A stretch of 64,000 nt of DNA from CAVQCJ01 sp963849365 (GTDB taxonomy: Bacteria; Actinomycetota; Actinomycetes; Prado026), in contig CAWKHA010000004.1 in the NCBI GenBank assembly GCA_963849365.1, positions 682,001 to 746,000 of the forward strand, read 5' to 3'. Positions 8,404-17,243 of the stretch are shown one piece after another. The notes under the pieces are model-generated. The model was given only the letters and a program-made list of their open reading frames with translations. It was not told where the DNA came from and searched no databases. Each line of letters starts with the position of its first letter. Positions within the stretch are counted from its first letter, which is position 1. The position numbers were made by a program, and so were the translations under genes.

Positions 8404-9474
8404 TCAGGCCCGGTAGGACCCTTCCAGCCGCACCACGGGGGGCGCCTGGGCGTCCTCGCCCGCCAGCACCTCGCCGCAGACCCAGGCCCGCACGCCGCGC
8501 CCGCCGAGCAGTGCGACCGCGCGGTCGACCCCGCTCGGGTCCACCACAGCGGCCATCCCGACACCCATGTTCAGCGTCCGCTCCAGCTCGGCCCGGTCGA
8601 CCCGGCCCAGCGACCCGACCAGCCCGAAGATCGGCTGGGGAGCCCAGGTACCCCGGTCGACCCGGGCGCGGACCCCCGCCGGGAGCACCCGGGCGAGGTT
8701 CGCCGCGAAGCCGCCTCCGGTGACGTGCGCCATCGCGTGCACCTGGGCGGTGGCGTCCCGGGCCAGCGCGAGGCAGTCGAGCGCGTAGACGGTCGTCGGC
8801 TCGAGCAGCTCCTCGCCCAGCCGGCGCCCCAGCTCGGGAACGTCCCGGTCCACGTCCCATCCGGCCCGCTCGAACAGGACCTGCCGGACCAGCGAGTAGC
8901 CGTTGGAGTGCAGGCCGGAGGAGCCCATCGCGACGACGACGTCGCCGGGGCGCACGCGGTCCGGGCCGAGCAGCCGGTCGGCCTCGACGACCCCGGTGCC
9001 CGCGCCCGCCAGGTCGTACTCGTCCGGGCCGAGCAGGCCGGGGTGCTCGGCGGTCTCCCCGCCGACCAGGGCGGCGCCGGCCAGCCGGCAGCCGTGCGCG
9101 ATGCCGGAGACGATCGCAGCCACCCGCTCGGGGACGACCTTGCCGCAGGCGATGTAGTCGGTCATGAACAGTGGCTCGGCGCCGCAGACGACCAGGTCGT
9201 CCAGCACCATGGCGACCAGGTCGATGCCGATCGTGTCGTGCCGGCCGACCCGCTGGGCCACGGCGACCTTGGTACCGACCCCGTCGGTCGAGCTGGCCAG
9301 CAGCGGCCGCCGGTAGCCGGCCAGCGCGCTCGCGTCGAACAGCCCCGCGAAACCGCCGATCCCGCCCACCACCTCCGGGCGGGTGGCCCTCGCGACTGAC
9401 GCCTTCATCAGCTCGACCGCGCGCTCGCCGGCCTCGATGTCGACGCCCGCGGCGGCGTAGCCGGACTCGCTCAC
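8404..9474 (-). CDS. purM: Phosphoribosylformylglycinamidine cyclo-ligase (AIR synthetase)
   Basis: 356 residues; ATP-dependent closure of FGAM to AIR, step 5 of purine synthesis. Seen: GVDIEAGERAVELMK at the N-terminus, the signature LLASSTDGVGTKVAVAQ (about 59-75), GGETAEHPG (about 138-146), GLHSNGYSLVR and VTGGGFAANLARVLP. The start is GTG, overlapping the purF stop as GTGA, so it is coupled downstream of purF. The full family length is present. Confidence 0.96.
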   Translation of the reverse strand: MSESGYAAAGVDIEAGERAVELMKASVARATRPEVVGGIGGFAGLFDASALAGYRRPLLASSTDGVGTKVAVAQRVGRHDTIGIDLVAMVLDDLVVCGAEPLFMTDYIACGKVVPERVAAIVSGIAHGCRLAGAALVGGETAEHPGLLGPDEYDLAGAGTGVVEADRLLGPDRVRPGDVVVAMGSSGLHSNGYSLVRQVLFERAGWDVDRDVPELGRRLGEELLEPTTVYALDCLALARDATAQVHAMAHVTGGGFAANLARVLPAGVRARVDRGTWAPQPIFGLVGSLGRVDRAELERTLNMGVGMAAVVDPSGVDRAVALLGGRGVRAWVCGEVLAGEDAQAPPVVRLEGSYRA

Positions 9475-11027
9475 GGGCGGCTCAGCGCATCCGCCGCGCC
9501 ACCGCCGCCGACCAGGGTGGGCAGACCACCGACGTCCGTGGACACCGAGCGCTCGAGCCCCTCGAGCAGGTGCTTGCCCAGCAGCTCCGGCTCGGGCAGC
9601 TCGATCGGGTAGACCCCGTCGAAGCAGGCCCGGCAGAGCCGGTCCGCGGGCACGGTCGTCGCGGCCACGAGCTGTTCCAGCGAGATGTACGCGAGGGAGT
9701 CCGCGCCGATCGACTGCCGGATCTCGTCCACCGTCAGGCCGTTCGCGACCAGCTCAGCGGGCGACGCGAAGTCGATGCCGTAGAAGCAGGGCCACTTCAC
9801 CGGCGGCGACGAGATGCGGACGTGCACCTCGGCGGCCCCGGCCTCGCGCAGCATCCTGATCAGCGCCCGCTGGGTGTTCCCGCGCACGATCGAGTCGTCG
9901 ACGACGACGAGCCGCTGGCCTGCGATCACCTCGCGCAGCGGGTTCAGCTTGAGCCGGATGCCGAGCTGGCGGATGGTCTGGGACGGCTGGATGAACGTGC
10001 GCCCCACGTACGAGTTCTTGACCAGGCCCTGGCCGAACGGAATGCCGGACATCTGGCTGAAGCCGATCGCGGCCGGCGTTCCGGACTCGGGCACGGGGAT
10101 GACCAGGTCCGCGTCGACGGGCGCCTCCATCGCGAGCCGGCGGCCCATCTCCACCCGGGCGGCGTGCGTGCTGCGGCCGCTGATGGCGGTGTCCGGGCGG
10201 GCCAGGTAGACGTACTCGAACAGGCAGCCCTTGGGAGCGGCCTCGGCGAACCGTTGCGTGCGCAGACCGTGCTCGTCGACGGCCACCAGCTCGCCCGGCT
10301 CGACCTCGCGCACGAACGCGGCGCCGACGATGTCCAGCGCCGCCGTCTCCGACGCCACGACCCAGCCCCGCTCCAGACGACCCAGCACCAGCGGCCGGAT
10401 GCCCTGGGGGTCGCGGGCCGCGTACAACGTCGTCTCGTCCATCCAGACCAGCGAGAACGCGCCGCGCAGGGTGGGGAGGACCTCGAGCGCTGCCGACTCC
10501 AGGGACAGGTCGGGGTGCGAGGCGAGCAACGTCGTGATGAGGTCGGTGTCGCTGGTCGAGCGGATCGCCGGCGTGCCGTGCAGCGGCAGCTCGCCGCGCT
10601 CGGGCCGCAGCCGCTCGACCGCCCTGAACAGGTCGCCGGTGTTGGTCAGGTTCCCGTTGTGGCCCAGCGCGATCGATCCGGTCGCGGTGGCACGGAAGGT
10701 GGGCTGTGCGTTCTCCCAGACGCTGGACCCCGACGTCGAGTACCGGCAGTGCCCGACGGCGAGGTGGCCCTGCAGCGACGAGAGGTGCGACTCGTCGAAG
10801 ACCTGGGCCACCAGGCCCATGTCCTTGTAGACGAGGATCTGCGAGCCGTTGCTGACGGCGATGCCGGCCGACTCCTGGCCGCGGTGCTGCAGGGCGTAGA
10901 GCCCGAAGTACGTGAGCTTGGAGACCTCTTCGCCGGGGGCCCAGACACCGAAGACCCCGCAGGCGTCCTGCGGACCCTTCTCGCCGGGGAGCAGGTCGTG
11001 ACCCAACCGACCGTCGCCACGTGGCAC
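9471..11027 (-). CDS. purF: Amidophosphoribosyltransferase
   Basis: 518 residues from a GTG (MPRGDGRLGHDLLPGEKGPQ). It catalyses the committed step of purine synthesis, PRPP plus glutamine to phosphoribosylamine. After an approximately 22-residue propeptide comes the class II glutamine amidotransferase nucleophile Cys23 (DACGVFGVWAPG). GHNGNLTN and the type I PRTase PRPP site VVVDDSIVRGNT are present. C-terminal cysteines (LCRACFDGVYP) fit the iron-sulfur type with processed propeptide. An open frame extends upstream, but this GTG gives the expected propeptide length. purM follows with a 4-nt overlap. Confidence 0.95.
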   Translation of the reverse strand: MPRGDGRLGHDLLPGEKGPQDACGVFGVWAPGEEVSKLTYFGLYALQHRGQESAGIAVSNGSQILVYKDMGLVAQVFDESHLSSLQGHLAVGHCRYSTSGSSVWENAQPTFRATATGSIALGHNGNLTNTGDLFRAVERLRPERGELPLHGTPAIRSTSDTDLITTLLASHPDLSLESAALEVLPTLRGAFSLVWMDETTLYAARDPQGIRPLVLGRLERGWVVASETAALDIVGAAFVREVEPGELVAVDEHGLRTQRFAEAAPKGCLFEYVYLARPDTAISGRSTHAARVEMGRRLAMEAPVDADLVIPVPESGTPAAIGFSQMSGIPFGQGLVKNSYVGRTFIQPSQTIRQLGIRLKLNPLREVIAGQRLVVVDDSIVRGNTQRALIRMLREAGAAEVHVRISSPPVKWPCFYGIDFASPAELVANGLTVDEIRQSIGADSLAYISLEQLVAATTVPADRLCRACFDGVYPIELPEPELLGKHLLEGLERSVSTDVGGLPTLVGGGGAADALSRP

Positions 11028-11070
11028 GCCGGCGAGTCTACCCGCCGGGTCGCGCCCGACCTGACGCGCG

Positions 11071-11706
11071 TCAGGGCCAGCGCGGCGAGTCCGGGTGCAG
11101 GTCGAGCCGGCCGCCGTCGTGGCACTCGTCGCTGCGGTAGTCGTCCGGCATCCGCGGGTAGACCTCAGTGGCATAGCGGACGGCGATCGCCCGGGCCTGG
11201 GCCGGCGTCGCGCCGAGGAGCCGGGCGGCCCGCTCGGTGGTCTGGACCGAGTAGCACTCGGCCCGGCTCTCGCTGGTGACCCCGGCCAGGTGCTCGCTCT
11301 CGTGCGCGAGGACGTGCACCGAGATCACCTGCATCTCGGTCGGGTCCTGCTTGTCCGACCCCATCCAGTCGTAGAGGGCCTGGCAGGCGTCGTACTTGAT
11401 CACCGTCTCGTCACCCGGCCGGCCGCCGGGGCCGTCGTACGCCACGTAGCCGAGCTCGGCGCCGGCGTCGACGAACGCCCCGCTCAGCCGCTGGCAGGTG
11501 ACGTGGACGTCGCGGCCGGCGAGTGCCGACGCGGTACGGGTCATGAGGTCGTCGGCCCGGTGGTTCTCGAACTCGAAGAAGCCGAGCAGCAGCCCCGGCA
11601 GCAGGACGAGGGTCAGCGCGAGCCGGTGGGCGTGGCCCATCGCCTGCCGTACGCCGAGCACGCCGGCGCCGGCCAGGAGGACCGAGACGATCACCAACCG
11701 CACCAC
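11071..11706 (-). CDS. Membrane-anchored protein with HESEH motif, possible metallopeptidase-like
   Basis: About 211 residues from adjacent GTG codons at 11706 or 11703. One or two N-terminal hydrophobic segments (VRLVIVSVLLAGAGVLGV and LALTLVLLPGLLLGFFEF) precede an extracytoplasmic region. That region holds cysteines (VTCQRLSG, KYDACQAL, ECYSVQ, DECHDGG) and the motif HVLAHESEHLAGV, an HExxH-type zinc-binding pattern followed by SESRAECYSVQ, in which the glutamate could be a third ligand. The family is not recognised with certainty. It begins 18 nt after the acyltransferase stop and is probably co-transcribed with it. Confidence 0.6.
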   Translation of the reverse strand: MVRLVIVSVLLAGAGVLGVRQAMGHAHRLALTLVLLPGLLLGFFEFENHRADDLMTRTASALAGRDVHVTCQRLSGAFVDAGAELGYVAYDGPGGRPGDETVIKYDACQALYDWMGSDKQDPTEMQVISVHVLAHESEHLAGVTSESRAECYSVQTTERAARLLGATPAQARAIAVRYATEVYPRMPDDYRSDECHDGGRLDLHPDSPRWP

Positions 11707-11723
11707 CTGGTGATCGGCTCGGG

Positions 11724-12794
11724 TCAGGTCCTGGTGGAGAGGCGGCGGCCGACCTCGGTGAGCGGGCGTTCGAAGAACCTGGTCGTCAGCCAGGCCAGGA
11801 GCACGGCCACCGCGATGACGAGCCACCAGGGCGTGCCGTTCCGGAAGACGGACAGCCCGTTGTACTCGACCGGCGTCTGCCACAGGTACAGGCTGTAGGA
11901 GATGCCGCCGAACCAGACGAGCGGTCGCGCGGCCACCAGCCGCGGCCAGGGCATGTCCGGCAGTGCCAGCGCCGTCACCACGGCGACCAGCGGGAGCAGG
12001 ACGGCCACGGCCAGCGCGGTCGACGCGTGCAGCACCGCGCATCCGGCGACGGCCAGGACGAGCAGCCCGCCGCCTGCGACCAGGGCGCGGCGGGTCCACC
12101 GGCCGGCCGTCCGGGCACCGACACAGGCGACCAGGCACCCGGCGAACAGCGCGAACGCGACCGAGACGCTCCCGTACAGGACGGCGAGCAGCGAGGTGCC
12201 CGCCATGCCGATCCGCCAGGCCAGGCTCACCAGGCCCAGGCCGGCCGCGGCCGCGACCATCCGCGGGCTGCGCGCTCCGAGCAGGAGGATCAGCAGCGGC
12301 CACACGAGGTAGAACTGCTCCTCCACCGACAGGGACCAGGTCTGCGCCAGCGGCAGGGTGAAGTCGCCCTGCTCGACGCCCCAGTTCGCGCGGTACGTGA
12401 GCACCTGGACCGCGTCCCTGGCCAGGGTCACCTCGTACACGTGCCACACCAGGCACCACAGGACGGTCGCGGCCAGGACCAGCAGCAGGGTCGGGGCCAG
12501 CCGGAACACCCGGCGCAGGTAGAACGTGCGCAGGTGCAGCCGGCCGTGCTGCTGGTGGTCCCTGAGCAGGATGCCGGTGATCAGGTAGCCGGAGAGGGCG
12601 AAGAAGACGGTCACGCCGGTGGCGGCCAGGAACCAGAGCCTGGGCAGCGCGTGCCCGACGAGGACCAGGAGGATCGCCACGCCGCGCACACCGTCCAGCG
12701 CGGCGACGCGTGCTGGCGAACGGCGCTCGGCCGCAGGACCGGCGTCCGCGGGAGCCGCCGCGGGTACGGCAGTGCCGGACAGGCCCGCGCTCAT
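11724..12794 (-). CDS. Integral membrane acyltransferase (acyltransferase 3 / OafA family)
   Basis: 356 residues with about ten hydrophobic helices. Family features are AALDGVRGVAILLVLVGH at about residues 32-49, including the conserved His, then FFALSGYLITGILL and FYLRRVFRLAPTLL (RR-x-x-R-x-x-P pattern). The QTWSLSVEEQFYLVWPLLI motif near residue 155 is also typical. Members transfer acetyl or other acyl groups to surface sugars, lipids or antibiotics at the inner membrane; the substrate is unknown. It is possibly in one unit with the HESEH protein. Confidence 0.9.
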   Translation of the reverse strand: MSAGLSGTAVPAAAPADAGPAAERRSPARVAALDGVRGVAILLVLVGHALPRLWFLAATGVTVFFALSGYLITGILLRDHQQHGRLHLRTFYLRRVFRLAPTLLLVLAATVLWCLVWHVYEVTLARDAVQVLTYRANWGVEQGDFTLPLAQTWSLSVEEQFYLVWPLLILLLGARSPRMVAAAAGLGLVSLAWRIGMAGTSLLAVLYGSVSVAFALFAGCLVACVGARTAGRWTRRALVAGGGLLVLAVAGCAVLHASTALAVAVLLPLVAVVTALALPDMPWPRLVAARPLVWFGGISYSLYLWQTPVEYNGLSVFRNGTPWWLVIAVAVLLAWLTTRFFERPLTEVGRRLSTRT

Positions 12795-12837
12795 GGCAAG
12801 CGGGTCGGCAGTTCGGCGGCGTGCCTTGAGCGGGCGG

Positions 12838-13647
12838 CTAGATGCGGCCGCCGGGGGTGGTGCTGTCGCCGGCCAGCCGCTGGCTCAGGTAGATCGGGAA
12901 GATCGACAGCACCACCAGGCAGGCGGCGACCACGTTCACGACCGGCCCCTGGTTCGGGCGGAACAGCTGCTCGAAGATCCAGATGGGCAGCGTGGTGACG
13001 CCGGGGGGCGCGGTGAACAGGGTGACGACGATCTCGTCGAACGACAGCCCGAACGCCAGCAGCGCACCGGCGAGCAGAGCGCCGCGCAGCAGCGGCAGCG
13101 TGACCAGGCGGAAGGTCGTGAACGTGTCCGCGCCCAGGTCCATCGACGCCTCCTCGGGCGTCGTGCCCATCCGGCGCAGCCTGGCGATCGCGTTGTTGAA
13201 CACGACGACGATGCAGAACGTCGCGTGCGAGGCCGCCACCGTCCACAGCGACAGCTCGACGCTCAGGATCGTCCGGAACGCCGTCCGGAACGCCAGCGCC
13301 GTGACGATGCCGGGCAGCGCGATCGGCAGCACCACCAGCAACGACACGGTCTGCCGGCCGAAGAACGAGTACCGGCTCAGCCCGAACGCCAGCAGCGTGC
13401 CGAGCACGAGCGCGATGGCGGTGGCCACCAGGCCGACCTCGATCGAGGTGAGCACCGCGGAACGTACGCCGTCGTTCTGGAAGACCGCGCTCCACCAGTG
13501 CAGCGTGAACTCCTTCGGCGGCCAGGCGAAGACCTTGCTGGCGTTGAAAGAGTTGACGACGACGACGAAGAGCGGCACGTAGATGAACGCGAGCCCGAAC
13601 AGCATCGCCAGCCCGAGCAGCCAGCGCGCGCGCCTGGAGAGAGTCAT
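12838..13647 (-). CDS. ABC transporter permease, spermidine/putrescine type (PotC-like)
   Basis: 269 residues with six predicted transmembrane helices. The EAA loop is EEASMDLGADTFTTFRLVTLPLLRGALLAGALLAFGLSFDEIVVT (about residues 145-190), which contacts the ATPase. It is the last gene of a minus-strand operon with order ATPase, binding protein, permease, permease; an 18-nt gap separates it from the upstream permease. Polyamines are the default family substrate, but related importers carry other small cations or thiamine-like compounds. Confidence 0.9.
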   Translation of the reverse strand: MTLSRRARWLLGLAMLFGLAFIYVPLFVVVVNSFNASKVFAWPPKEFTLHWWSAVFQNDGVRSAVLTSIEVGLVATAIALVLGTLLAFGLSRYSFFGRQTVSLLVVLPIALPGIVTALAFRTAFRTILSVELSLWTVAASHATFCIVVVFNNAIARLRRMGTTPEEASMDLGADTFTTFRLVTLPLLRGALLAGALLAFGLSFDEIVVTLFTAPPGVTTLPIWIFEQLFRPNQGPVVNVVAACLVVLSIFPIYLSQRLAGDSTTPGGRI

Positions 13648-13665
13648 CGCGTCACCACGGCGCCG

Positions 13666-14583
13666 TCACAGGTTCTCCAGCGCGCCGGTGCGGCGCACCG
13701 CGGCCAGGTAGACCAGCATGATCACGACCGGGACGATGGCGACCGCCGCCGCGAACGGCAGGTTGGCCGCGTAGTTCTGGTAGACGATGCTGCCCAGCAT
13801 CTGCAGCTTGCCGCCGACGATCTGCACGGTGATGTAGTCGCCGAGGCTGAGCGAGAACGTGAAGATCGAGCCGGCCACGATCGAGGGGTACACCAGCGGC
13901 AGCACGATCGAGCGGAAGGTGCGACCGGGCCGGCCGCCGAGGTCGCCGGAGGCCTCCAGCAGCGAGTCGGGCAGCCGCTCCAGCCCGGCGTAGATCGGCA
14001 GGATCATGTACGGCAGCCACAGGTACGACAGGGTGAGGATGACAGCGACGGCGCCGTAGCCCGGCCCGTCCAGGCCCAACGGCTTGAGCAGCCATGCCAG
14101 CACGCCGGAGTCGGGCTGCACCATCGCCTGCCACGCGTAGACCTTGACCAGGTACGACGCCCACAGTGGTGTGATGACCAGCGCGACCAGCAGCTTGCGC
14201 CAACGCGGCGACGCGACCTTGGCCATGAAGAAGGCCATGGGTACCCCGAGCACGGCACAGATGACCGTCACGGAGGCCGCGATGCCGACGGTGCGCAGCG
14301 TCGCCTTGATGTACACGGGGTCGGTGAAGACGTCGGTGAAGTTCTGGGTGGTGAAGGTGCGGACGACCTCGTTGGTGAACTCGTCGACCGAGAAGAACGC
14401 CGTGGCCAGCAGCGAGAAGAGCGCCGCGAAGTAGACGGCGACCAGCCAGACCATCGGCAGTGCGAGCAGTGCCGTCAGCCGCACCCGGGCGTGCCGGAAC
14501 AACGACGAGGACAGCCGGCGCCGCGCCGAGGTCGGCAGCGGTGGCACCGACTCGGTCGGCGGCAGCTCGGTGGCTGTGCTCAT
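13666..14583 (-). CDS. ABC transporter permease, spermidine/putrescine type (PotB-like)
   Basis: 305 residues. A cytoplasmic N-terminus rich in Pro/Ser is followed by six predicted helices. The EAA loop is LPDSLLEASGDLGGRPGRTFRSIVLPLVYPSIVAGSIFTFSLSLGDYIT (about 205-255). It pairs with the downstream PotC-like permease to form the membrane channel. It starts with ATG 73 nt after the binding-protein stop, a gap occupied by a strong hairpin. Confidence 0.9.
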   Translation of the reverse strand: MSTATELPPTESVPPLPTSARRRLSSSLFRHARVRLTALLALPMVWLVAVYFAALFSLLATAFFSVDEFTNEVVRTFTTQNFTDVFTDPVYIKATLRTVGIAASVTVICAVLGVPMAFFMAKVASPRWRKLLVALVITPLWASYLVKVYAWQAMVQPDSGVLAWLLKPLGLDGPGYGAVAVILTLSYLWLPYMILPIYAGLERLPDSLLEASGDLGGRPGRTFRSIVLPLVYPSIVAGSIFTFSLSLGDYITVQIVGGKLQMLGSIVYQNYAANLPFAAAVAIVPVVIMLVYLAAVRRTGALENL

Positions 14584-14600
14584 CGACGCCCTCCCGGGCC

Positions 14601-14646
14601 CGTGTCAGACCGAGGCTGGGCTCTGGCCCTGCCTCGGTCTGACACG
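14601..14646. repeat. Perfect 16-bp stem hairpin inside the transporter operon
   Basis: Arms 14601-14616 and 14631-14646 (CGTGTCAGACCGAGGC and its complement) with a 14-nt loop, between the binding-protein stop and the PotB-like start. In a transporter operon such a hairpin usually raises the binding protein over the permeases by partial termination or by protecting its mRNA 3' end. There is no U-tract on either strand. Confidence 0.7.
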
Positions 14647-14655
14647 AGCACGTGG

Positions 14656-15870
14656 CTAGCTGTTACGCAGGTCGCTCCACGCCTTCGACCACTCTGCGTA
14701 CGGGATGCACTTGGTGTCCGTGCGCCCGTCCAGGCAGTCGCTCTGCGGCGTGGCCCAGAACCAGATCTTCTTGAAGTAGGACTCGTCCGCCGCGTGGTAC
14801 GTCGCGCAGTGGTTCTTGTCCGTCGTGAGGGCGCAGGCCTTGGTGTTGGCCGGGGCCTCGCCGAACCACTCCGCCACCTGCGCCTGGACGTCCGGGTTGG
14901 TGATCCAGTTCATCCACATGTACGCGCAGTTCGGGTGCGCGGACTTGGCGTCGATCATCCAGGTGTCCGCCCACCCGGTGGCGCCCTCCTTGGGCAGCAC
15001 CGAGTCGACCGGCGCCTTGTCGCCCTGGGCCAGGTTCACGATGATCTGCCAGGTCGAGCCGACGACGGTCGAGCCGTTCTCGAGCGCCTTCTGGGCGTCC
15101 GCGTACGCCGCCCAGAACGAGCCGACGTTCGGCTTGGTGGCCTTGACCAGGCCGACCGCAGCGTCGAACTGCTTCTGGTCCAGCGCGTACGGGTTCTTGA
15201 TGCCCAGGTCGGGCTTGGTGGCCATCAGGTAGACCGCCGCGGCGGCGATGCCGTCGGTCGGCGAGTCGTACATCGTGATCTTGCCCTTGTACGCCGACGC
15301 CGGGTCGTAGACCAGGCTCCAGGAGTCCGGCGCCGGCTTGACGACGTCGGTGCGGTACGCCATCAGCTGGGCGCCCCAGCCGTGCGGGATGCCGTACGCC
15401 ACGCCGTCGACGGAGTTCCACTGCTGCAGCTTCTGGAACGGCGCGATGTCGGGGTAGTTGGTGAACAGGTCGGTGTTCACCGGCGCGACCTTGCCCGCGT
15501 AGATCATGCGCAGCGAGGAGTCTCCGGACGCGGACACGACGTCGAACTCGCCGGTGCCCATCTTCTCGAACATCTCGTCGGAGGTGTTCGCGACCTGGAC
15601 CTTGGCCTTGCAGCCGGTCGCCTGCTCGAACGGCGTCACCCAGTTGACGCTCTTGTCGGTGCTGCCGTCTTCCGCATAGCCGGCCCAGGCCAGGATGTTG
15701 ACCGCGCCCTCGCCGGTGCCGATGCTCTTGAGAGCGGTCATGGCCGGCGGCTTGGCGCGGCCTCCGGTGCCGCCGCCGCTCCCGCCGCTGCTGCTTGTCC
15801 CGCAGGCGGCGGCCAGCAGGGCCACCACCACACCCGCGGTCCCGATCGTGAGCAGACGCCTGGTGCGCAT
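14656..15870 (-). CDS. ABC transporter substrate-binding lipoprotein (PotD/PotF-like)
   Basis: 404 residues from the ATG preceded by GGAGG with a 7-nt gap. Its lipoprotein signal reads MRTRRLLTIGTAGVVVALLA then AAC|G, so Cys near residue 26 is lipidated and the protein is tethered outside the membrane. A Ser/Gly linker follows, then a periplasmic-binding fold with VNILAWAGYAEDGSTDKSVNWV, DVVSASGDSSLRMI and GIPHGWGAQLMAYRTD. These are typical of the polyamine-binding cluster. A longer open frame upstream is not used, since the lipobox and Shine-Dalgarno decide the start. Confidence 0.92.
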   Translation of the reverse strand: MRTRRLLTIGTAGVVVALLAAACGTSSSGGSGGGTGGRAKPPAMTALKSIGTGEGAVNILAWAGYAEDGSTDKSVNWVTPFEQATGCKAKVQVANTSDEMFEKMGTGEFDVVSASGDSSLRMIYAGKVAPVNTDLFTNYPDIAPFQKLQQWNSVDGVAYGIPHGWGAQLMAYRTDVVKPAPDSWSLVYDPASAYKGKITMYDSPTDGIAAAAVYLMATKPDLGIKNPYALDQKQFDAAVGLVKATKPNVGSFWAAYADAQKALENGSTVVGSTWQIIVNLAQGDKAPVDSVLPKEGATGWADTWMIDAKSAHPNCAYMWMNWITNPDVQAQVAEWFGEAPANTKACALTTDKNHCATYHAADESYFKKIWFWATPQSDCLDGRTDTKCIPYAEWSKAWSDLRNS

Positions 15871-15914
15871 CTGCAACCTCCGTTCCGTGATGGTGTCGGA
15901 CTCCCGGTGGCGGC

Positions 15915-16976
15915 TCACGGTTGAGCCGCCACCTCGAACTCGTGCTCTGTCTTCCAGATGAGCCGTACGGGCGAGCCGCGCAGCTCCTGGACGTCCATGG
16001 ACGAGGTCTGCAGGTTCTGTTGCAGCGCCATCAGCGCCGCGCCCGCCTCGAGGTCGACCAGGAAGCGGGTGGCCGAGCCGACGTACACGACCTCGCGGAC
16101 CGCGCCGGTGGCGGCGTGCTCGTCCGGGCCCGGCTCCTCGTCGACGGGCGCGAGCCGGATCTTCTCCGGCCGCACCGACCACACCCCCGCCCGGCCGAGC
16201 AGCGTCCGGGCGGCCGGCCCGCTGAGCAGGTTGGAGGTGCCCACGAACCCGGCGACGAAAGGCGTGGCCGGGCGCTCGTACACCTCGGCCGGCGAGCCCA
16301 CCTGCTCGATGCGGCCGGCGTTGAAGACCGCGATCCGGTCCGACATGGTCAGCGCCTCTTCCTGGTCGTGCGTGACGAACAGGAAGGTGATGCCGACGCC
16401 ACGCTGGATCTGTTTGAGCTCGACCTGCATCTGCTCGCGCAGCTTGAGGTCGAGGGCGCCGAGCGGCTCGTCCAGCAGCAGCACCTTGGGCCGGTTGACC
16501 AGGGCCCGGGCCAGCGCTACCCGCTGACGCTGCCCGCCGGACAGCTGCGACGGCTTGCGGTCGCCGTACTCGCCGAGGCGGACGCTGGCGAGCGCCTCGT
16601 GCGCCTGGTGGTTCCGGGCGGCCCGGCCGACGCCGCGCACGCGCAGTCCGTACGCGACGTTCTCCTGCACGGTCATGTGCGGGAAGAGCGCGTAGTCCTG
16701 GAAGACCGTGTTCACGTCCCGCTCGAACGGCGCCCGCCTGGTGACGTCCAGCCCGGCGAGCTCGACGGTGCCGCCGGTGGGCAGCTCGAACCCGGCGATC
16801 ATCCGCAGCACGGTGGTCTTGCCGGAGCCGGACGGGCCGAGCAGCGTGATGAACTCGCCGTCCAGCACGTCCAGGTCGATCCCGTCGACCGCGACGACGT
16901 CGCCGAACTGCTTGCGCAGGCCGCGCAGCCGGACCGCGACCCCGTCCGCCCCGCCATTGGCGGCGGTCGAGCTCAT
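15915..16976 (-). CDS. ABC transporter ATP-binding protein (PotA-like)
   Basis: 353 residues. Walker A GPSGSGKTTVLRMIAG lies at about 47-62, the Q-loop near FQDYALFPHMTVQENVAYG, signature LSGGQRQRVALARAL at about 141-155, Walker B VLLLDEPLGALD, and a switch His in FVTHDQEEAL. The C-terminal TOBE-like regulatory domain (SVRPEKIRLAP) is that of the polyamine/MalK subfamily. It is the first gene of the importer operon. A weak -10-like TAGTGT is seen about 42 nt upstream at 17018-17023. Confidence 0.93.
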   Translation of the reverse strand: MSSTAANGGADGVAVRLRGLRKQFGDVVAVDGIDLDVLDGEFITLLGPSGSGKTTVLRMIAGFELPTGGTVELAGLDVTRRAPFERDVNTVFQDYALFPHMTVQENVAYGLRVRGVGRAARNHQAHEALASVRLGEYGDRKPSQLSGGQRQRVALARALVNRPKVLLLDEPLGALDLKLREQMQVELKQIQRGVGITFLFVTHDQEEALTMSDRIAVFNAGRIEQVGSPAEVYERPATPFVAGFVGTSNLLSGPAARTLLGRAGVWSVRPEKIRLAPVDEEPGPDEHAATGAVREVVYVGSATRFLVDLEAGAALMALQQNLQTSSMDVQELRGSPVRLIWKTEHEFEVAAQP

Positions 16977-17164
16977 CGGCGGCTCCCTGGCGTACGGCGG
17001 CTGGCGGGTTCCGCGGACACTACTCCTCCGGCGGGGCGCGACGCCGGGTCAGGTGCCTGATTCCGTTGCGATCGTTACCAGATCGAGCGGAAACCGCGGT
17101 CTCGATGGGCTGAGCCTGCCGGATCCGTCGTGCCCTCGGCGCGCCGCCAAGCCCTCGACCCGTA

Positions 17165-17230
17165 CCGACTGATGCGCGCGTCTTGGTCCTTCCGGGTGCC
17201 GGGAAGGACCAAGACGCGCGCATCAGTCGG
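17165..17230. repeat. Long palindromic element, family A copy 1
   Basis: A perfect 29-bp inverted repeat, arms 17165-17193 and 17202-17230, with an 8-nt loop. The arms contain GACTGATGCGCGCGTCTTGG. A second copy lies at 56213-56278 with the same outer 21 bp except two positions, and the stem is kept by compensating changes in both arms. Here it sits 13 nt beyond the stop of the SCP-like gene and 188 nt upstream of the transporter operon. Roles could include terminator, nucleoid/REP-like site or folded RNA. Confidence 0.8.
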
Positions 17231-17243
17231 GGGTACGGGGTGG

